From Sweltsa coloradensis (Eukaryota > Arthropoda > Insecta > Plecoptera > Chloroperlidae), in the NCBI GenBank assembly GCA_024449915.1, contig JAMZAV010000893.1, forward strand, positions 186,001 through 250,000: DNA of 64,000 nt, written 5' to 3'. Made by a program: the position numbers and the translations under genes. How positions within the stretch are numbered: the stretch's first letter is position 1; every line of letters starts with the position of its first letter. Positions 50,901 through 60,197 of the stretch are shown in pieces. Below the pieces are notes generated by a model. That model made no database searches. It was not told the DNA's origin and saw only the letters and a program-made list of their open reading frames with translations.

Positions 50901-53900
50901 TGTGTGTTTGATATGCAGGGGCCAAACTACTGGTTTGATTTGGACAAAATTTCACACCAACATCTAAGTCTAACAGATAGAGAGCAGAAAAATCTGCAGG
51001 AATCCAACCTACAAAAAATTAAAATGAAAAAAATACTTTTCCTCCCCAATGTTACCACTACGAATGTTGCCAACTGACAACATTTTCAAAATTTTATCTT
51101 GACACACCAACTTTAAAAAAATTACTCCAAAGAATTTACAGTTTTACAGAGCTTTATAAATTGGATTTGATTTTGAGTTGAGCATAAAATATGGATGCAG
51201 GACACATTGAGCCAAAATGGGGTGCATGAATGAACCTTTCTAAAATATATTTAGGAATCTTGATTGTTTTGTAGGCCTACTTTGGCGTTGGAGATGTGAT
51301 ATGTTTTGGTGTCGCCCGCGTCCGCGTACATAGGCCTAGTGATACGCAGCAGTAGCATCTAGACAAGTCTCGACTTGGTGACTCACAGCAGTGGTAGGCC
51401 TAACGCGGTTTAAAGGCCACTCTTGGAAGTTCACAAATTATTTGCTCCTTCATGTACCAGGGTAGTCAACACAAGACTCGCTCACTCGTCCAACAACCAC
51501 TTCAGGCGTTTTCCTAGTGTATGAAATAGGCTAATACAAAGTGATGATGACGATGACAATGATGTCACTCACTGTATCAGAGGTACAGCCTACCTATCAG
51601 TAGGCCTATGCCTACCTATCAGTAGGCCCTATGCCTACCTATATCAGTAGGCCCTATGCCTACTGGTACTAGGCCTACCTACAAAGGTCACAGCTATTTT
51701 TGGAGACCAAATGCTTACCATAATCTTCTTCCCTTTGAACTCCAACATAATACATGATCTTCCCACTTCTTGGCCGGCACCACTGAAACAAACAAGTACA
51801 CTACAGTTAATTCAATTCCAATCAAATCTGGCTTAGACCACAACACTGAGCAGTTGAACAAAATCTCTCTTTTCTCATGCCCGAATACTATTTCCTTACT
51901 ACACCCCCTGAAAGTCACTCTACCCTCTATACAGGTCTTCAGAAATAGGTGGGGGGTGGTCAAGTAGGCCTATGCCCAAGACTACCATTTCCTTACTACG
52001 CGTACACCTGAAAGTCACTCGACCCTCCATAGGGCCTGAGACAGGTCTTCAGAAATAGGTGGGGGGTGGTAAAGTATTGCTTGTGAGCAGGGGCGTTTGA
52101 AGGCTCAAATAATGACATTTACTAATTGATCGTTTCAACGTTCAGCTAAGTATTATATTAATATTATATTATATTATTATTATATTATATATTATTATTA
52201 TTGTTATATTATATAGGTATATATAGTATTATTATATTAATATTTGTTTGCCTTTTTTGTCTCTTATATCTTATCTTTGTTTTATGTACTGCCTTAAATT
52301 GAAACCAATCTCGGCCCACAAGAAAAACTAGACTTACTTGTTCTCTTGTTTCATTCGTATTCTCTTATATACGAGGCACTCAAAATTCTTTTACTAGCCA
52401 ACAGTAAAATTGTTATGATATGTACAAACTAAGACTAAGGCATTAAGTATCAAGGAACTTATTTTTAGGATAGAAATGTGACGGAGTATATCTCAATTTG
52501 CATCCTGCTTGATACAGCAAATTGTACCTTTCCAAACACCTCAATAACAAAGTTTATTTGTTTAGGAATACGCGTAGGCCTAAGTAAATAAATACTTATT
52601 CCAGACAATAGGCCTATATTCTTAGAGGTCATCACAAAGTGTTAATTATTATAATGTAATATGCTATGTGTGTGGAAATAAAACTTACTTAGCCTACTTA
52701 CTTATCACAAAGTGTAGGTCTAGGCACTACATTTCAACGTTCAACAAATTAATCGAAGGGCCTACATTTTGATTGTTCAACTACCCCACTTTACAAGAAC
52801 TACTATGATTCAATTCAATTCAATTCATTATTTTATTTAGCTTAAAGCTATTTTTACATGCAATTTCAATAGTAATAGTACAATTCAATACAATTTCATT
52901 TCTTTTTTTAAATAGGCCTAACTAATTGAAACAAATTTTCAAAATACATATACAAGATAATTCAATACAATTACAAATATATACAAGTCATAGGTATTAC
53001 AATTTTTTTGTTCCTCATAGATAAAATAGAGTTTTAACAAATTTAATACATTCCAATTTAAAAACTGCTAAACGTTGTTCCTGTTTAATCACTAAATTTT
53101 TAAAATTAAATTAAAAATTAAATTTTTTAAATAGGCTATTATCTTTTTGCTAAAAAAGATTATACTAGCCTATGTAGGCTACTAGACTGCCACACATCAC
53201 TTAACTGTTGCCACGTCCAACTCGTGCGAGTACACGTACGAATCGTAAGCCTACAAGCTGCTGAATTTACTCCCTACTAATAACAACGGGGAAGAAACAT
53301 GAATGAAGTGGAGATGATCCAAATCCTTCGCCTCATGTCGCCTCACTCGCATGCCTATATGATGTGCATATGAGTGAACACTAGGCCTATAGAAGGCTTA
53401 GGCCTACTTAAATAAAAAAATAAATATGCTAAATAATGTAAATAAATAAATAAATCAATCAAATGAGATAGGGCTACAATGAATCATTATTCTCCTAATG
53501 CCTGTGAAGATTTGCTGGTACTTGTTGGGTTGGGGGGGGGGGGGGCAAATGAAAAGTCTATTTTTGCATCCCCCCCTAACCTACTTTTAGACAAAATTTG
53601 TGTTTTAATGGTGTTGGGCCGGCACTATTACGGTTGGGGGCCTTCAACTGACTTCGGATGGGAAAAGTAGGTTGGGGGAAAGAGGGGGGGGGGGGGCACA
53701 AAGCGCGTATGTTTTACAATATTATCGTTATTATTAATATTGTTATTATTATTAAAACATACGCGCTTTGCCCCCCCCCCCCCATCATAACCTACTTTTC
53801 CCATCCAAAGACAGTTGAAGGGCCCCAACCGTAATAGTAGGCTAGGCTAGGGCTACCGTTGGACCCACCCAACCAAACAAGCTCCGATTTGCCTAGGGCC

Positions 53901-54270
53901 TAATTCTACGCTTTGTGTATGAAATAGGCTAAAGCCTAGCTAGCCTAGATTAGTTTATTTCATAGAATAGGCCTAGGCCTACATGTTTTGGCATATAATA
54001 TAGGCCTAGCCTAATGTAGATCTAGATGCCTGCAATATAAAACAGCAAACTTTTTGAAAGTAAGGTCTAGGCTAGGCCTATAAAGGTTCCTAGCCCTGTG
54101 AATAGGTAGCGGCCTCGCAAGTTTGGGTAGGGCTAGGTCAACCCTAACCTCTATTCACAAGAATGGATAGGGCTTAGTAAATAAGCGGCTTGAACTTACA
54201 GTGGTCGTATGAGCAGAAGATCACTTTCTTCAGCAGGTACTTGCGAATCGGGTTTCCTCTTGGATGACAT
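32839..54270 (-). CDS. CPSF3: Cleavage and polyadenylation specificity factor subunit 3 (CPSF73)
   Basis: Eleven exons, 5' to 3' on the minus strand: 54270-54200, 51782-51719, 48907-48810, 46382-46076, 43986-43897, 43360-43034, 41316-41011, 39947-39686, 37539-37355, 35435-35184, 32961-32839. All junctions are in phase and give 694 residues (human 684; seven extra are at the N terminus). CPSF3 is the zinc-dependent nuclear endonuclease that cuts pre-mRNA before poly(A) addition and also processes histone mRNAs. Ligands present: HFHLDH (78-83), His165 in AGHVLG, Asp186 in LYTGD, and the beta-CASP motifs with Glu211 (ESTYGTH), His403 (SFSAHTDY) and His425 (VHGEQNEM). The catalytic half is highly conserved; the C-terminal third diverges more. 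Introns total about 19 kb and are full of transposons, none breaking an exon. Confidence 0.96.
34871..35185. repeat. 54-bp minisatellite at CPSF3 exon 10 donor
   Basis: Six units starting near 34871, 34917, 34970, 35024, 35078 and 35132; lengths 46, 53, 54, 54, 54 and about 54. Each has cctgcatgtgcagttgtgca, cataactgc, gacagtcaaagctgtaacat. The last unit merges with the donor of CPSF3 exon 10. Open on both strands because the unit is 18 codons. Confidence 0.9.
35184..35435 (-). CDS. CPSF3: CPSF3 exon 10, C-terminal domain
   Basis: Residues 571-654: [20 protein letters not shown] to [16 protein letters not shown] and [17 protein letters not shown], the CPSF73-100_C region. The donor GTATGT at 35183-35178 is itself the first base block of a 54-bp minisatellite. 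Confidence 0.93.
36466..37186. mobile_element. hAT-like element, CAGGGGTC ends, perfect 8-bp TSD
   Basis: Ends CAGGGGTCgAAATTAA and its inverse TTAATTTTGACCCCTG; target duplication aataacag at 36458-36465 and 37187-37194. Subterminal inverted CTAGCCC repeats. 721 bp without coding capacity, in CPSF3 intron 9. Confidence 0.85.
37355..37539 (-). CDS. CPSF3: CPSF3 exon 9
   Basis: Residues 509-570 in the less conserved C-terminal region: [20 protein letters not shown] to NKMVTLE. Acceptor TTTCTAG, donor GTAAGT. Confidence 0.92.
37639..38030. mobile_element. hAT-like MITE, TAGGGATGTG ends
   Basis: Inverted ends TAGGGATGTG(C/A)GAAC, 392 bp, flanked by ctatatag and gtatgtag (6 of 8 match). Contains two copies of an accggcacctccac motif. 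CPSF3 intron 8. Confidence 0.65.
38290..38625 (-). repeat. tRNA-derived SINE, family 2
   Basis: Minus-strand head TGGTGGCTCAAACGCTAAGT and CCGGGTTCGAATCCTGACTG (A and B boxes). The body downstream to about 38290 is less certain. CPSF3 intron 8. Confidence 0.55.
38841..39184. mobile_element. hAT-like MITE, TAGGGATGACAT ends
   Basis: Ends TAGGGATGACAT and inverse of TAGGAATGACAT, 344 bp, flanks gtacaggg and gtacagta (6 of 8). The centre is unusually GC-rich and CpG-rich (about 38940-39070). CPSF3 intron 8. Confidence 0.6.
39415..39669 (-). repeat. tRNA-derived SINE, family 1, copy in CPSF3 intron 8
   Basis: Same head and body as the copy at 31190, including cagattggaagc-type anticodon region and ggacttaagtcc. 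The tRNA-like head has a duplicated gttggtcttgttgtgtggctc segment and ends about 16 bases from the exon 8 donor. Confidence 0.7.
39686..39947 (-). CDS. CPSF3: CPSF3 exon 8, beta-CASP motif C
   Basis: Residues 422-508 plus one base: [20 protein letters not shown] to [17 protein letters not shown]. The donor GTATGG is only about 16 bases from the head of a SINE in intron 8. Confidence 0.95.
41011..41316 (-). CDS. CPSF3: CPSF3 exon 7, beta-CASP motif B
   Basis: Residues 320-421, [20 protein letters not shown] to [13 protein letters not shown] and KPPHV. Includes [20 protein letters not shown]. Acceptor TTCCAG, donor GTAAGT. Confidence 0.96.
41824..42538 (-). mobile_element. Internally deleted piggyBac-like element
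   Basis: Flanked by TTAA on both sides (41820-41823 and 42539-42542) with inverted ends CCCTTTAAGCGCC, the target and TIR pattern of piggyBac. On the minus strand an open frame (42310 down to 41879, 143 residues) resembles a piggyBac transposase N terminus: [18 protein letters not shown] and an acidic [10 protein letters not shown] stretch. The catalytic DDD domain is missing, so it is dead and non-autonomous. It sits in CPSF3 intron 6 in the same orientation as the gene. Confidence 0.75.
43034..43360 (-). CDS. CPSF3: CPSF3 exon 6, start of beta-CASP domain
   Basis: Residues 211-319. Begins [19 protein letters not shown] (beta-CASP motif A) and contains [20 protein letters not shown] and [20 protein letters not shown]. 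Acceptor ATTTCAG, donor GTAATT. Confidence 0.96.
43621..43738 (-). repeat. tRNA-derived SINE, family 1, truncated
   Basis: Head only: tggttagcattcc and ttgcattcaggcaataagtt-like sequence on the minus strand, with cattggaagc shared with the other copies. CPSF3 intron 5. Confidence 0.6.
43897..43986 (-). CDS. CPSF3: CPSF3 exon 5, MBL motif 4
   Basis: Residues 181-210, [20 protein letters not shown] to PDVLIT. Acceptor GTTGCAG; the donor GTGAAT is weak. The last residue is Thr where vertebrates have Ile. Confidence 0.92.
44260..45942. mobile_element. hAT-like non-autonomous element with perfect 8-bp TSD
   Basis: Inverted ends TAGGG(G/A)TGTGCGAGTA, with target duplication ttaggaac at 44252-44259 and 45943-45950. 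Subterminal tcgagtcgagttcgag repeats occur at both ends. 1683 bp, no transposase frame. The interior holds runs of TAGGCCTA. In CPSF3 intron 4. Confidence 0.85.
46076..46382 (-). CDS. CPSF3: CPSF3 exon 4, HxHxDH motif
   Basis: Residues 78-180. [20 protein letters not shown] at the start and [18 protein letters not shown] at the end, nearly identical to vertebrate CPSF3. Acceptor GTTTTAG, donor GTGAGC. Confidence 0.97.
46480..46958. mobile_element. hAT-like MITE, TAGGGATGGG ends
   Basis: Inverted ends around TAGGGATGGG with subterminal GTTTAAACG-like repeats; flanks gtatggtg and gtatggca (6 of 8). Two gtgccgggt motifs inside. CPSF3 intron 3. Confidence 0.6.
48810..48907 (-). CDS. CPSF3: CPSF3 exon 3, MBL motif 1
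   Basis: Residues 46-77: [17 protein letters not shown] to DEIDLLLIS, ending in two bases of the first histidine codon of HxHxDH. Acceptor TGTTTCAG, donor GTAAGA. Too short to stand out as an open frame. Confidence 0.94.
49196..49308 (-). repeat. tRNA-derived SINE, family 1, truncated
   Basis: gacctaagtccacatcaaaa, aatcaaaccctggtccttct and gcaatggaagcagcagacta match the other copies. CPSF3 intron 2. Confidence 0.6.
51590..51680. repeat. Short tandem repeat of acctatcagtaggcctatgc
   Basis: Three units of about 22-25 bp plus a partial one, 40 bp from the CPSF3 exon 2 donor, built around the TAGGCCTA palindrome. Confidence 0.7.
51719..51782 (-). CDS. CPSF3: CPSF3 exon 2
   Basis: Residues 24-45, (L)[21 protein letters not shown]. 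Acceptor TTTCAG, donor GTAAGC. The longer open frame on the same strand around it is a different frame and is not real. Confidence 0.93.
53625..53837. mobile_element. Foldback element with G/C homopolymer arms
   Basis: Arms: ctattacggttggggg, catgggaaaagtaggtt-like and acaaagcgcgtatgtttta on the left; inverse on the right, including a C run at 53771-53783 opposite the G run at 53684-53696. AT-rich loop. CPSF3 intron 1. Confidence 0.75.
54200..54270 (-). CDS. CPSF3: CPSF3 exon 1 (start codon)
   Basis: ATG at 54270-54268. [20 protein letters not shown], then IRP and a split leucine codon; donor GTAAGT. PAEESD-x-LLIRP is shared with other CPSF3 proteins, which fixes the start. Confidence 0.92.
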
Positions 54271-55368
54271 TTTGGTGACTCAAAAGTAAAAAAGACCACC
54301 GTAAAAAAACCGTCACCTTCATACAATTTTAACCTAAAAATACGCGAGGAGAGCGTCCACCAATTTCACCGCCAACTAGTCGAATTAACAGTCGAAAGTC
54401 GAACATAATCGAATCGTGGAGTCGAGAACAGCAATCTAGGAGGCCGTGGACGGGAAAATATGAAGCGACGCGGGAACACATCAACACAATGACAAGCTTT
54501 GTGTAGCAAAGCGCCAGAGTACACAACTGTACAGACATGTTTGTTTGTTTTATTATCGTCCTGTATGACACTTTACAAAAGTATGGGATTTATCAATGAG
54601 ATAAACATATAAAACATAAATGGACAAAATAATACATACACAGATATTATGCAGTGACAGGCCTGTAGATTTTAGATATCAGGAACATTTTTCTGGATCC
54701 ACAATTGAATCCATAGGCCTATAGTCTAGGTGCCCGTTAGGGCGCCGCAGCGAAGCCGCGGTGCGCTACACACTCGGGCACTTTAAGCAGAGTTGGGGTG
54801 ATTTCGAGGTGTCACCCAGCCATCATGAAACGTGATGTGAACTTGAAAACTATCAAAATCGAGGGGATTTAGGTACCGTACCCGACAACACATGCCAAAT
54901 TTGGTTGGGGTACGAGCATTCCTTCTTGGTGAAAATATGACTTGAAACATGCTCAAAATCACTTTAAGGACGTTAGTTACTACTGGTTACTACTATCTAA
55001 TTCGTCAGTTTTAATTGCCCAGCGATTCTGACCAAACGGGTGGGGCTACAACGTTCATATTTTACATGGATATTAAGGTAATAGTGATGTAATTCCCTTT
55101 GAAAGAAAAAGTTTTAAAAAATTGCTGGAAGGCTTCCAAATAAAGGTTTTAAAATAAGCCTTATACAGGCATACAATCAACAAGTAACTATAGTTACGTG
55201 ACAATAATCGCCTACCCTACATTGTTTACAGAAAGCAAGTCTTTGTACCACTATATTTTTTCATTCTATTGTTAATTGGTTATACCATAGCAATTAAATC
55301 GACTATGATAAATTTATTATATTTTAACAAATAATTTTGCGATGGAACTTGAAAAAGTAATGAGATCC
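54271..55368. other. CPSF3 upstream region
   Basis: The CPSF3 5' UTR and promoter should lie in the first few hundred bases; no core element is clear. 54735-54785 holds a GC-rich segment (gggcgccgcagcgaagccgc) that looks like a repeat terminus. Confidence 0.4.
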
Positions 55369-55791
55369 CACACATAACAAAAACTTGTAAAAATACAGCC
55401 AAACCTTACACACTCAAAAGAAATGAGATCTAAAAAAAGGGCCAAGCTCATCTACCCTTCCACATTTGCGCATTCTTAGTTCATAAACGACGAAACGTAC
55501 AGTGTCCCGTAACAACACCCTTGAAAAGCTTGGCAAAATAGAATTTGCATGATCATTACGTTAAAATTAATTAGAAAAAAAGAATTTGGATGAACTATTA
55601 CGTTTAAATTAATAGTTGCAAATTATATTTTTCCAAGCTTTTCAAGGGTGTTGTAACGGGACACTGTACGTTTATGAATTAAGAATGCGCAAATGTGGAA
55701 GGGTAGATGAGCTTGGCCCCTTTTTTTTAGATCTCATTTCTTTTGAGTGTGTAAGGTTTGGCTGTATTTTTACAAGTTTTTGTTATGTGTG
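55369..55791. mobile_element. Large foldback (inverted-repeat) element
   Basis: Arms of about 180 bp: cacacataacaaaaacttg at the left recurs inverted at the right, as do gcgcattcttagttcataaa, cagtgtcccgt and cccttgaaaagcttgg. The central spacer is short and AT-rich. Abuts copy 2 of the ACTAGG family. Confidence 0.8.
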
Positions 55792-55801
55792 TATGATTTA
55801 C

Positions 55802-56588
55802 ACTAGGAAAACGCTTAAGTCCCGCCGCGTTGTTGGATGAGCGTAATTGGTGCATTGAGCTGCCATGTGTTATGCAAATTTTCTGTTGTTCTGTGGAAAA
55901 TCATTACTTAGTTGTAATTTTTTTTTAATTAAATTAAATTAAATTAAAAATTAACTTAATTTTTTTAATTTTTTTTAATTAATCGTAATTGTTAAAAAAA
56001 TCGTAAAATTGCGATTTTCATAAGAAATAATTTCTCGATTGCGCTCAAATTTTACAGTAATATATTAATTCATAAAATAAAGGTTCTGCGAAAAAATGAT
56101 TACGATCGGATAAAGCATGTAGGTGTTATAAGTCAAAGAGTTGTTTAAAAAAGAAAAAACCTGTAAAATTTCGATTTTTATGATAAATATTTTTTCAATT
56201 GCGCTCAAATTTCACAAAAATATCTAAATTCATAAAATAAAGGTTCTGTGAAAAAATATTAAAAATCTGATAAAGCATGTAGGTGTTATAAGTCGAAGAA
56301 ATTTTTTAAAAATTGAAAAAAATCGTAAAATTGCGATTTTCATGAGAAAAAATTTTCCGATTGCGCTCAAAAACGTGGCAGTTCTAAGTTCAGAGATTTC
56401 GAAGGCCTCCATAAAATTTCATCGCAATCGGATTATCGGTTTAGCCGGAATCGTGTGGACAAACAGAAAAAAAAAAAAAAAAAAAAGAAAGAAAAAAAAA
56501 AAAAAAAAAAAAAACATTCCGGATTTTTTTCTCCAGTGTAGTGAAATGGAATCTTCGCTTCGCTCGCTACGCTCGCTACGCTCATCCA
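55802..56588. mobile_element. ACTAGG/CATCCAA repeat family, copy 2
   Basis: Same ends and internal blocks as the copy at 2657, same orientation. An A-rich tract of about 50 bases near 56465-56515 expands the region before the terminal block. Confidence 0.8.
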
Positions 56589-56715
56589 ACAAATAATTCT
56601 ATTAAAAATTCATAATAGAACATGTCAAAACACAATAGATACAGCATAATACATCAAATTTAAAACAATTCAATAAAATCGAATGATCGATTCTGCTCTG
56701 CTCATAGTGTTAGCA

Positions 56716-57311
56716 CTAGGAAAACGCTTAAGTCCCGCCGCGTTGTTGGATGAGCGTAAATGGTGTATTGAGCTGACATGTATTATGCGGATTTTCTGTT
56801 GTTCTGTGGATAAATCATTACTGTTGAAGATTTTTTTTAAATTTAATTTAAATTAAATAAAAAATAAACTTAAATTTTTAATTTTTTTAGTTAATCGAAA
56901 TTTAAAAAAAGAAAAAAAAATCGTAAAATTGCGATTTTCATAAGAAATAATTATTCAATTGCGCTCAAATTTCACACGAATATATTAATTCATAAAATTA
57001 AGGTTCTGTAAAAAATCATTACAATCGGATAAAGCATGTAGGTGTTATAAGTAGAAGAAATGTTTCAAAAATCGAAAAAAAATCGTAAAATTGCGATTTT
57101 AATGAGAAAAAAATTTTTCGATTGCGCTCAAAAACGTGGCAGTTCTAAGTTCAGAGATTTCGAAGGCCTCCATAAAATTTCATCGCAATTGGAGTATTGG
57201 TTTAGCCGGAATCGTGCTGACAAACACACAAAAATACAAAAAAAAAACATTCCGGATTTTTTTCTCCAGTGTAGTGAAATGGAATCTTCGCTTCGCTCGC
57301 TACGCTCATCC
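56716..57311. mobile_element. ACTAGG/CATCCAA repeat family, copy 3
   Basis: Shorter copy lacking one internal block; starts ACTAGGAAAACGCTTAAG and ends GCTACGCTCATCCAA. Only about 130 bp after copy 2. Confidence 0.8.
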
Positions 57312-57605
57312 AAAAAGAAAGAAAATTGACCGAGGTCATCAATTACATCGACAAAGAAATAATGTCTCAAATGCAGATCATTGTGACCAAGTTAAAAGAG
57401 TAAACAATTTCAGAAGGGCAATGACTAAGGGGATATAGTTGATTTAGGGAGCATTTTCAGCAGTTAAAAGCACCATTTAGCAGATATGATTTTAATTCAC
57501 GTAGCTGCTTTGGAAGATCCTTTATTATTTTAATATTTTGCAACCGCTTATTAAATCATTTTAAACCTATCATGTGAGTACCTTTATGGCATTTTACAGT
57601 ACTTA

Positions 57606-58110
57606 CGTTTTTCTGGAATATGGAAGTCCTCTTCTTGAGTAGTAGAGGAATTTTCAGGAACTGTAAAATAATGACACTACCTAGTATTTATATCTTCAAA
57701 ACCATCTTGTATCTGAAACAGTATAGACCTGATAGATTGAGGAATTGTGATACTCACAGCCACAATACCAGGCGGAAGCAGGATATGTATAAAGTGCCCC
57801 ACAACTCAACTCTCTATGATAAAGGACCAACTTATGCCGGTGCCAAATTGTATAACAAACTGCCAAGTAATCTGAAGCAACTGGATACCATAGGATTGTT
57901 TAAACTGGAGCTGGAGAATTTTTTAATTGATAAAGAATTTTATGACATAGATGACTTTCTGAACATGTAAAAACTGTAGGATTAGATTGAATTTTATCTG
58001 TAATTTTATCTGTAATTTTTGACATGTGTCACACGATCTTCTACATGTAATTGTAAAACAAATTGTAAATGGCACGAATAAATAAATAAGAATAAGAATA
58101 AGACGGGTAC
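57606..58110 (+). mobile_element. 5'-truncated non-LTR retrotransposon, 3' end (reverse transcriptase tail)
   Basis: An open frame to 57970 carries the C-terminal tail typical of jockey/CR1-type LINE polyproteins: FRNCKIMTLPSIYIFKTILY, then SHNTRRKQDM, GAKLYNKLPSNLKQL and the end FYDIDDFLNM. Only the part after the polymerase domain remains, as expected for 5' truncation on insertion. The copy ends in a short AATAAG repeat at about 58076-58100. Confidence 0.8.
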
Positions 58111-58531
58111 TGTGGTTATGAATAGTGGAGTTTGTTGCCAATACTTCATAAATAAATAAACTTGGAAATGTCATGGCAATATGTGCAGCTTTACGAAAGA
58201 AGGATTACAAGATTCACTTAGTCCCAAATTTTCCAGTGTCCTAACTCCTAATTGCCTTTTTTTAAATTATAAAATTAATATGTGTGCGGCTTGCGTTGAA
58301 TATCCCCATAAAGGTAAACTATATCGAAGATAAGACTCAAAATCCGTGATATGCTAATTTCGCCGCATTTACGCCTATGGTTTCTTTTATTACGCGTATT
58401 GCGTAGCAGGCCGAGTTCAATTTTGGTCTAAGAGTTGCTATAATATGTTGGAACCAGCTTAGGGATTGATCTACTTCAATACCAAGTCATTTGGTCACTT
58501 CATGTCGTTCGAGTATTGTATTGGATACCAC

Positions 58532-59127
58532 TAGGAAAATGCTTAAGTCCCGCCGCGTTGTTGGATGAGCGTAATTGGTGCATTGAGCTGCCATGTGTTA
58601 TGCGGATTTTTTGTTGTTCTGTGAAAAAATCATTACTGTTGAAGATTTTTTTAAATTAATTTAAATTAAATAAAAAATAAACTTAAATTTTTAATTTTTT
58701 TAGTTAATCAAAATTTAAAAAAAGAAAAAAATCGTAAAATTGCGATTTTTATAAAAAATAATTATTCGATTGCGCTCAAATTTCACACGAATATCTTAAT
58801 TCATAAAATTATGGTTCTGTGAAAAAATCATTGCAATCGGATAAAGCATGTAGATGTTATAAGTAGAAGAAATGTTTCAAAAATCGAAAAAAATCGTAAA
58901 ATTGCGATTTTAATGAGAAAAAATTTTTCGATTGCGCTCAAAAACGTGGCAGTTCTAAGTTCAGAGATTTCGAAGGCCTCCATAAAATTTCATCGCAATT
59001 GGAGTATCGGTTTAGCCGGAATCGTGCGGACAAACACACAAAAAAAAAAGAAAAAAAAAACACTCCGGATTTTTTTTCTCCAGTGTAGTGAAATGGAATC
59101 TTCGCTTCGCTCGCTACGCTCATCCAA
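58532..59127. mobile_element. ACTAGG/CATCCAA repeat family, copy 4
   Basis: Very close to copy 3 in length and internal order, so probably the same subfamily; left end ACTAGGAAAATGC, right end GCTACGCTCATCCAA. Confidence 0.8.
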
Positions 59128-60197
59128 TTAGTTTGTGGGTGGGTAGTAACGCGGGAATGAGATGTGTGAAAATGGATGTAGTTTGTTTAATTTTTATTTA
59201 GGGTTAGTACATTTCAGGGGCGCGACTCCGTGGTTGCTAAGGGGCTGAAGCACCCCTCCAAATATTCTGAATCTAAATTAAAATTATGCCTATCCTATAA
59301 GCTATCCTGTGGCATTTTCTTGTTTTGCAAATAACAAATCTACCCCCCTAACATCATACAATGGTAGACTTTCCTGTGAATGCCTGAACAGAAAAGGGAA
59401 TTTAAAAAATGCATTTTTATATGCGATTCCATTCTTTTCATAAGACTAAACCAACATCAGTGCAATGTCCACACTCAATTGTAAAGAGGCTACAATGATA
59501 TAAAATCAGTACCGGATACAGGAGGGAGGTGGGGCGATTGCCCCCTCCCCCGTTAGATTTTGTTTGTGCAACCAATTACCATCACCTATTGTCCAATTTT
59601 CGATTTTTAAACACGGTTTTAGGCCTTCGAAAGTAGTAAATTCGGAAATTTCCTCGCCTTCGGCGATAAGAGACATTTACGGCTGAAACTTTCAAACAGA
59701 CCCTGATTTTGCAAAATCGCACTTCCTCCCCCTCCCCATAGATACGTGGATAGGTAGTTTTCGATTTATTATTATATGAAAATGTTGAGAAAATATCCCC
59801 CCGCCCCATGAATCAGGCCCAGATCCGATTACAAGTACCTGGCGGTAGTTGAACATTTACAAGAACATAAACAATTATTCTTTCATGCAAGATCTAGTAA
59901 CAAGAAGAGAATACCATGTTTTATTTATGGCTCTGTGTATAAATGTATGAAGAAGACATCACATGGTTGTGAAGAACACTCCCAACTAATATACCAATAT
60001 CAATATGGAACGAAACGAACCACGGGCAATGTTTATCTCCCCGTGCACTATTGGTGCATACAAGCTTAATTAGTCTACCTTGTGAGGTACCGGTATAGGT
60101 ACCGGATGACAAAACCTTCTTGTAAAATCTCGTCAACCAAGTTAAAATGGCTATTATTACCCACAAAAGATTTAAATCAAAACACATAATCTATAGT
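59128..60197. other. Intergenic between repeat copies
   Basis: Contains G/C-rich segments near 59510-59560 and 59795-59835 with weakly inverted CCGGAT-type ends that may be one decayed transposon. No gene supported. Confidence 0.35.

Noticed and set aside
59511..59832. Possible transposon with CCGGATACAGG and inverse TCGGATCTGGG ends
   Set aside because: The ends match poorly and no target duplication is seen; not listed as an element.
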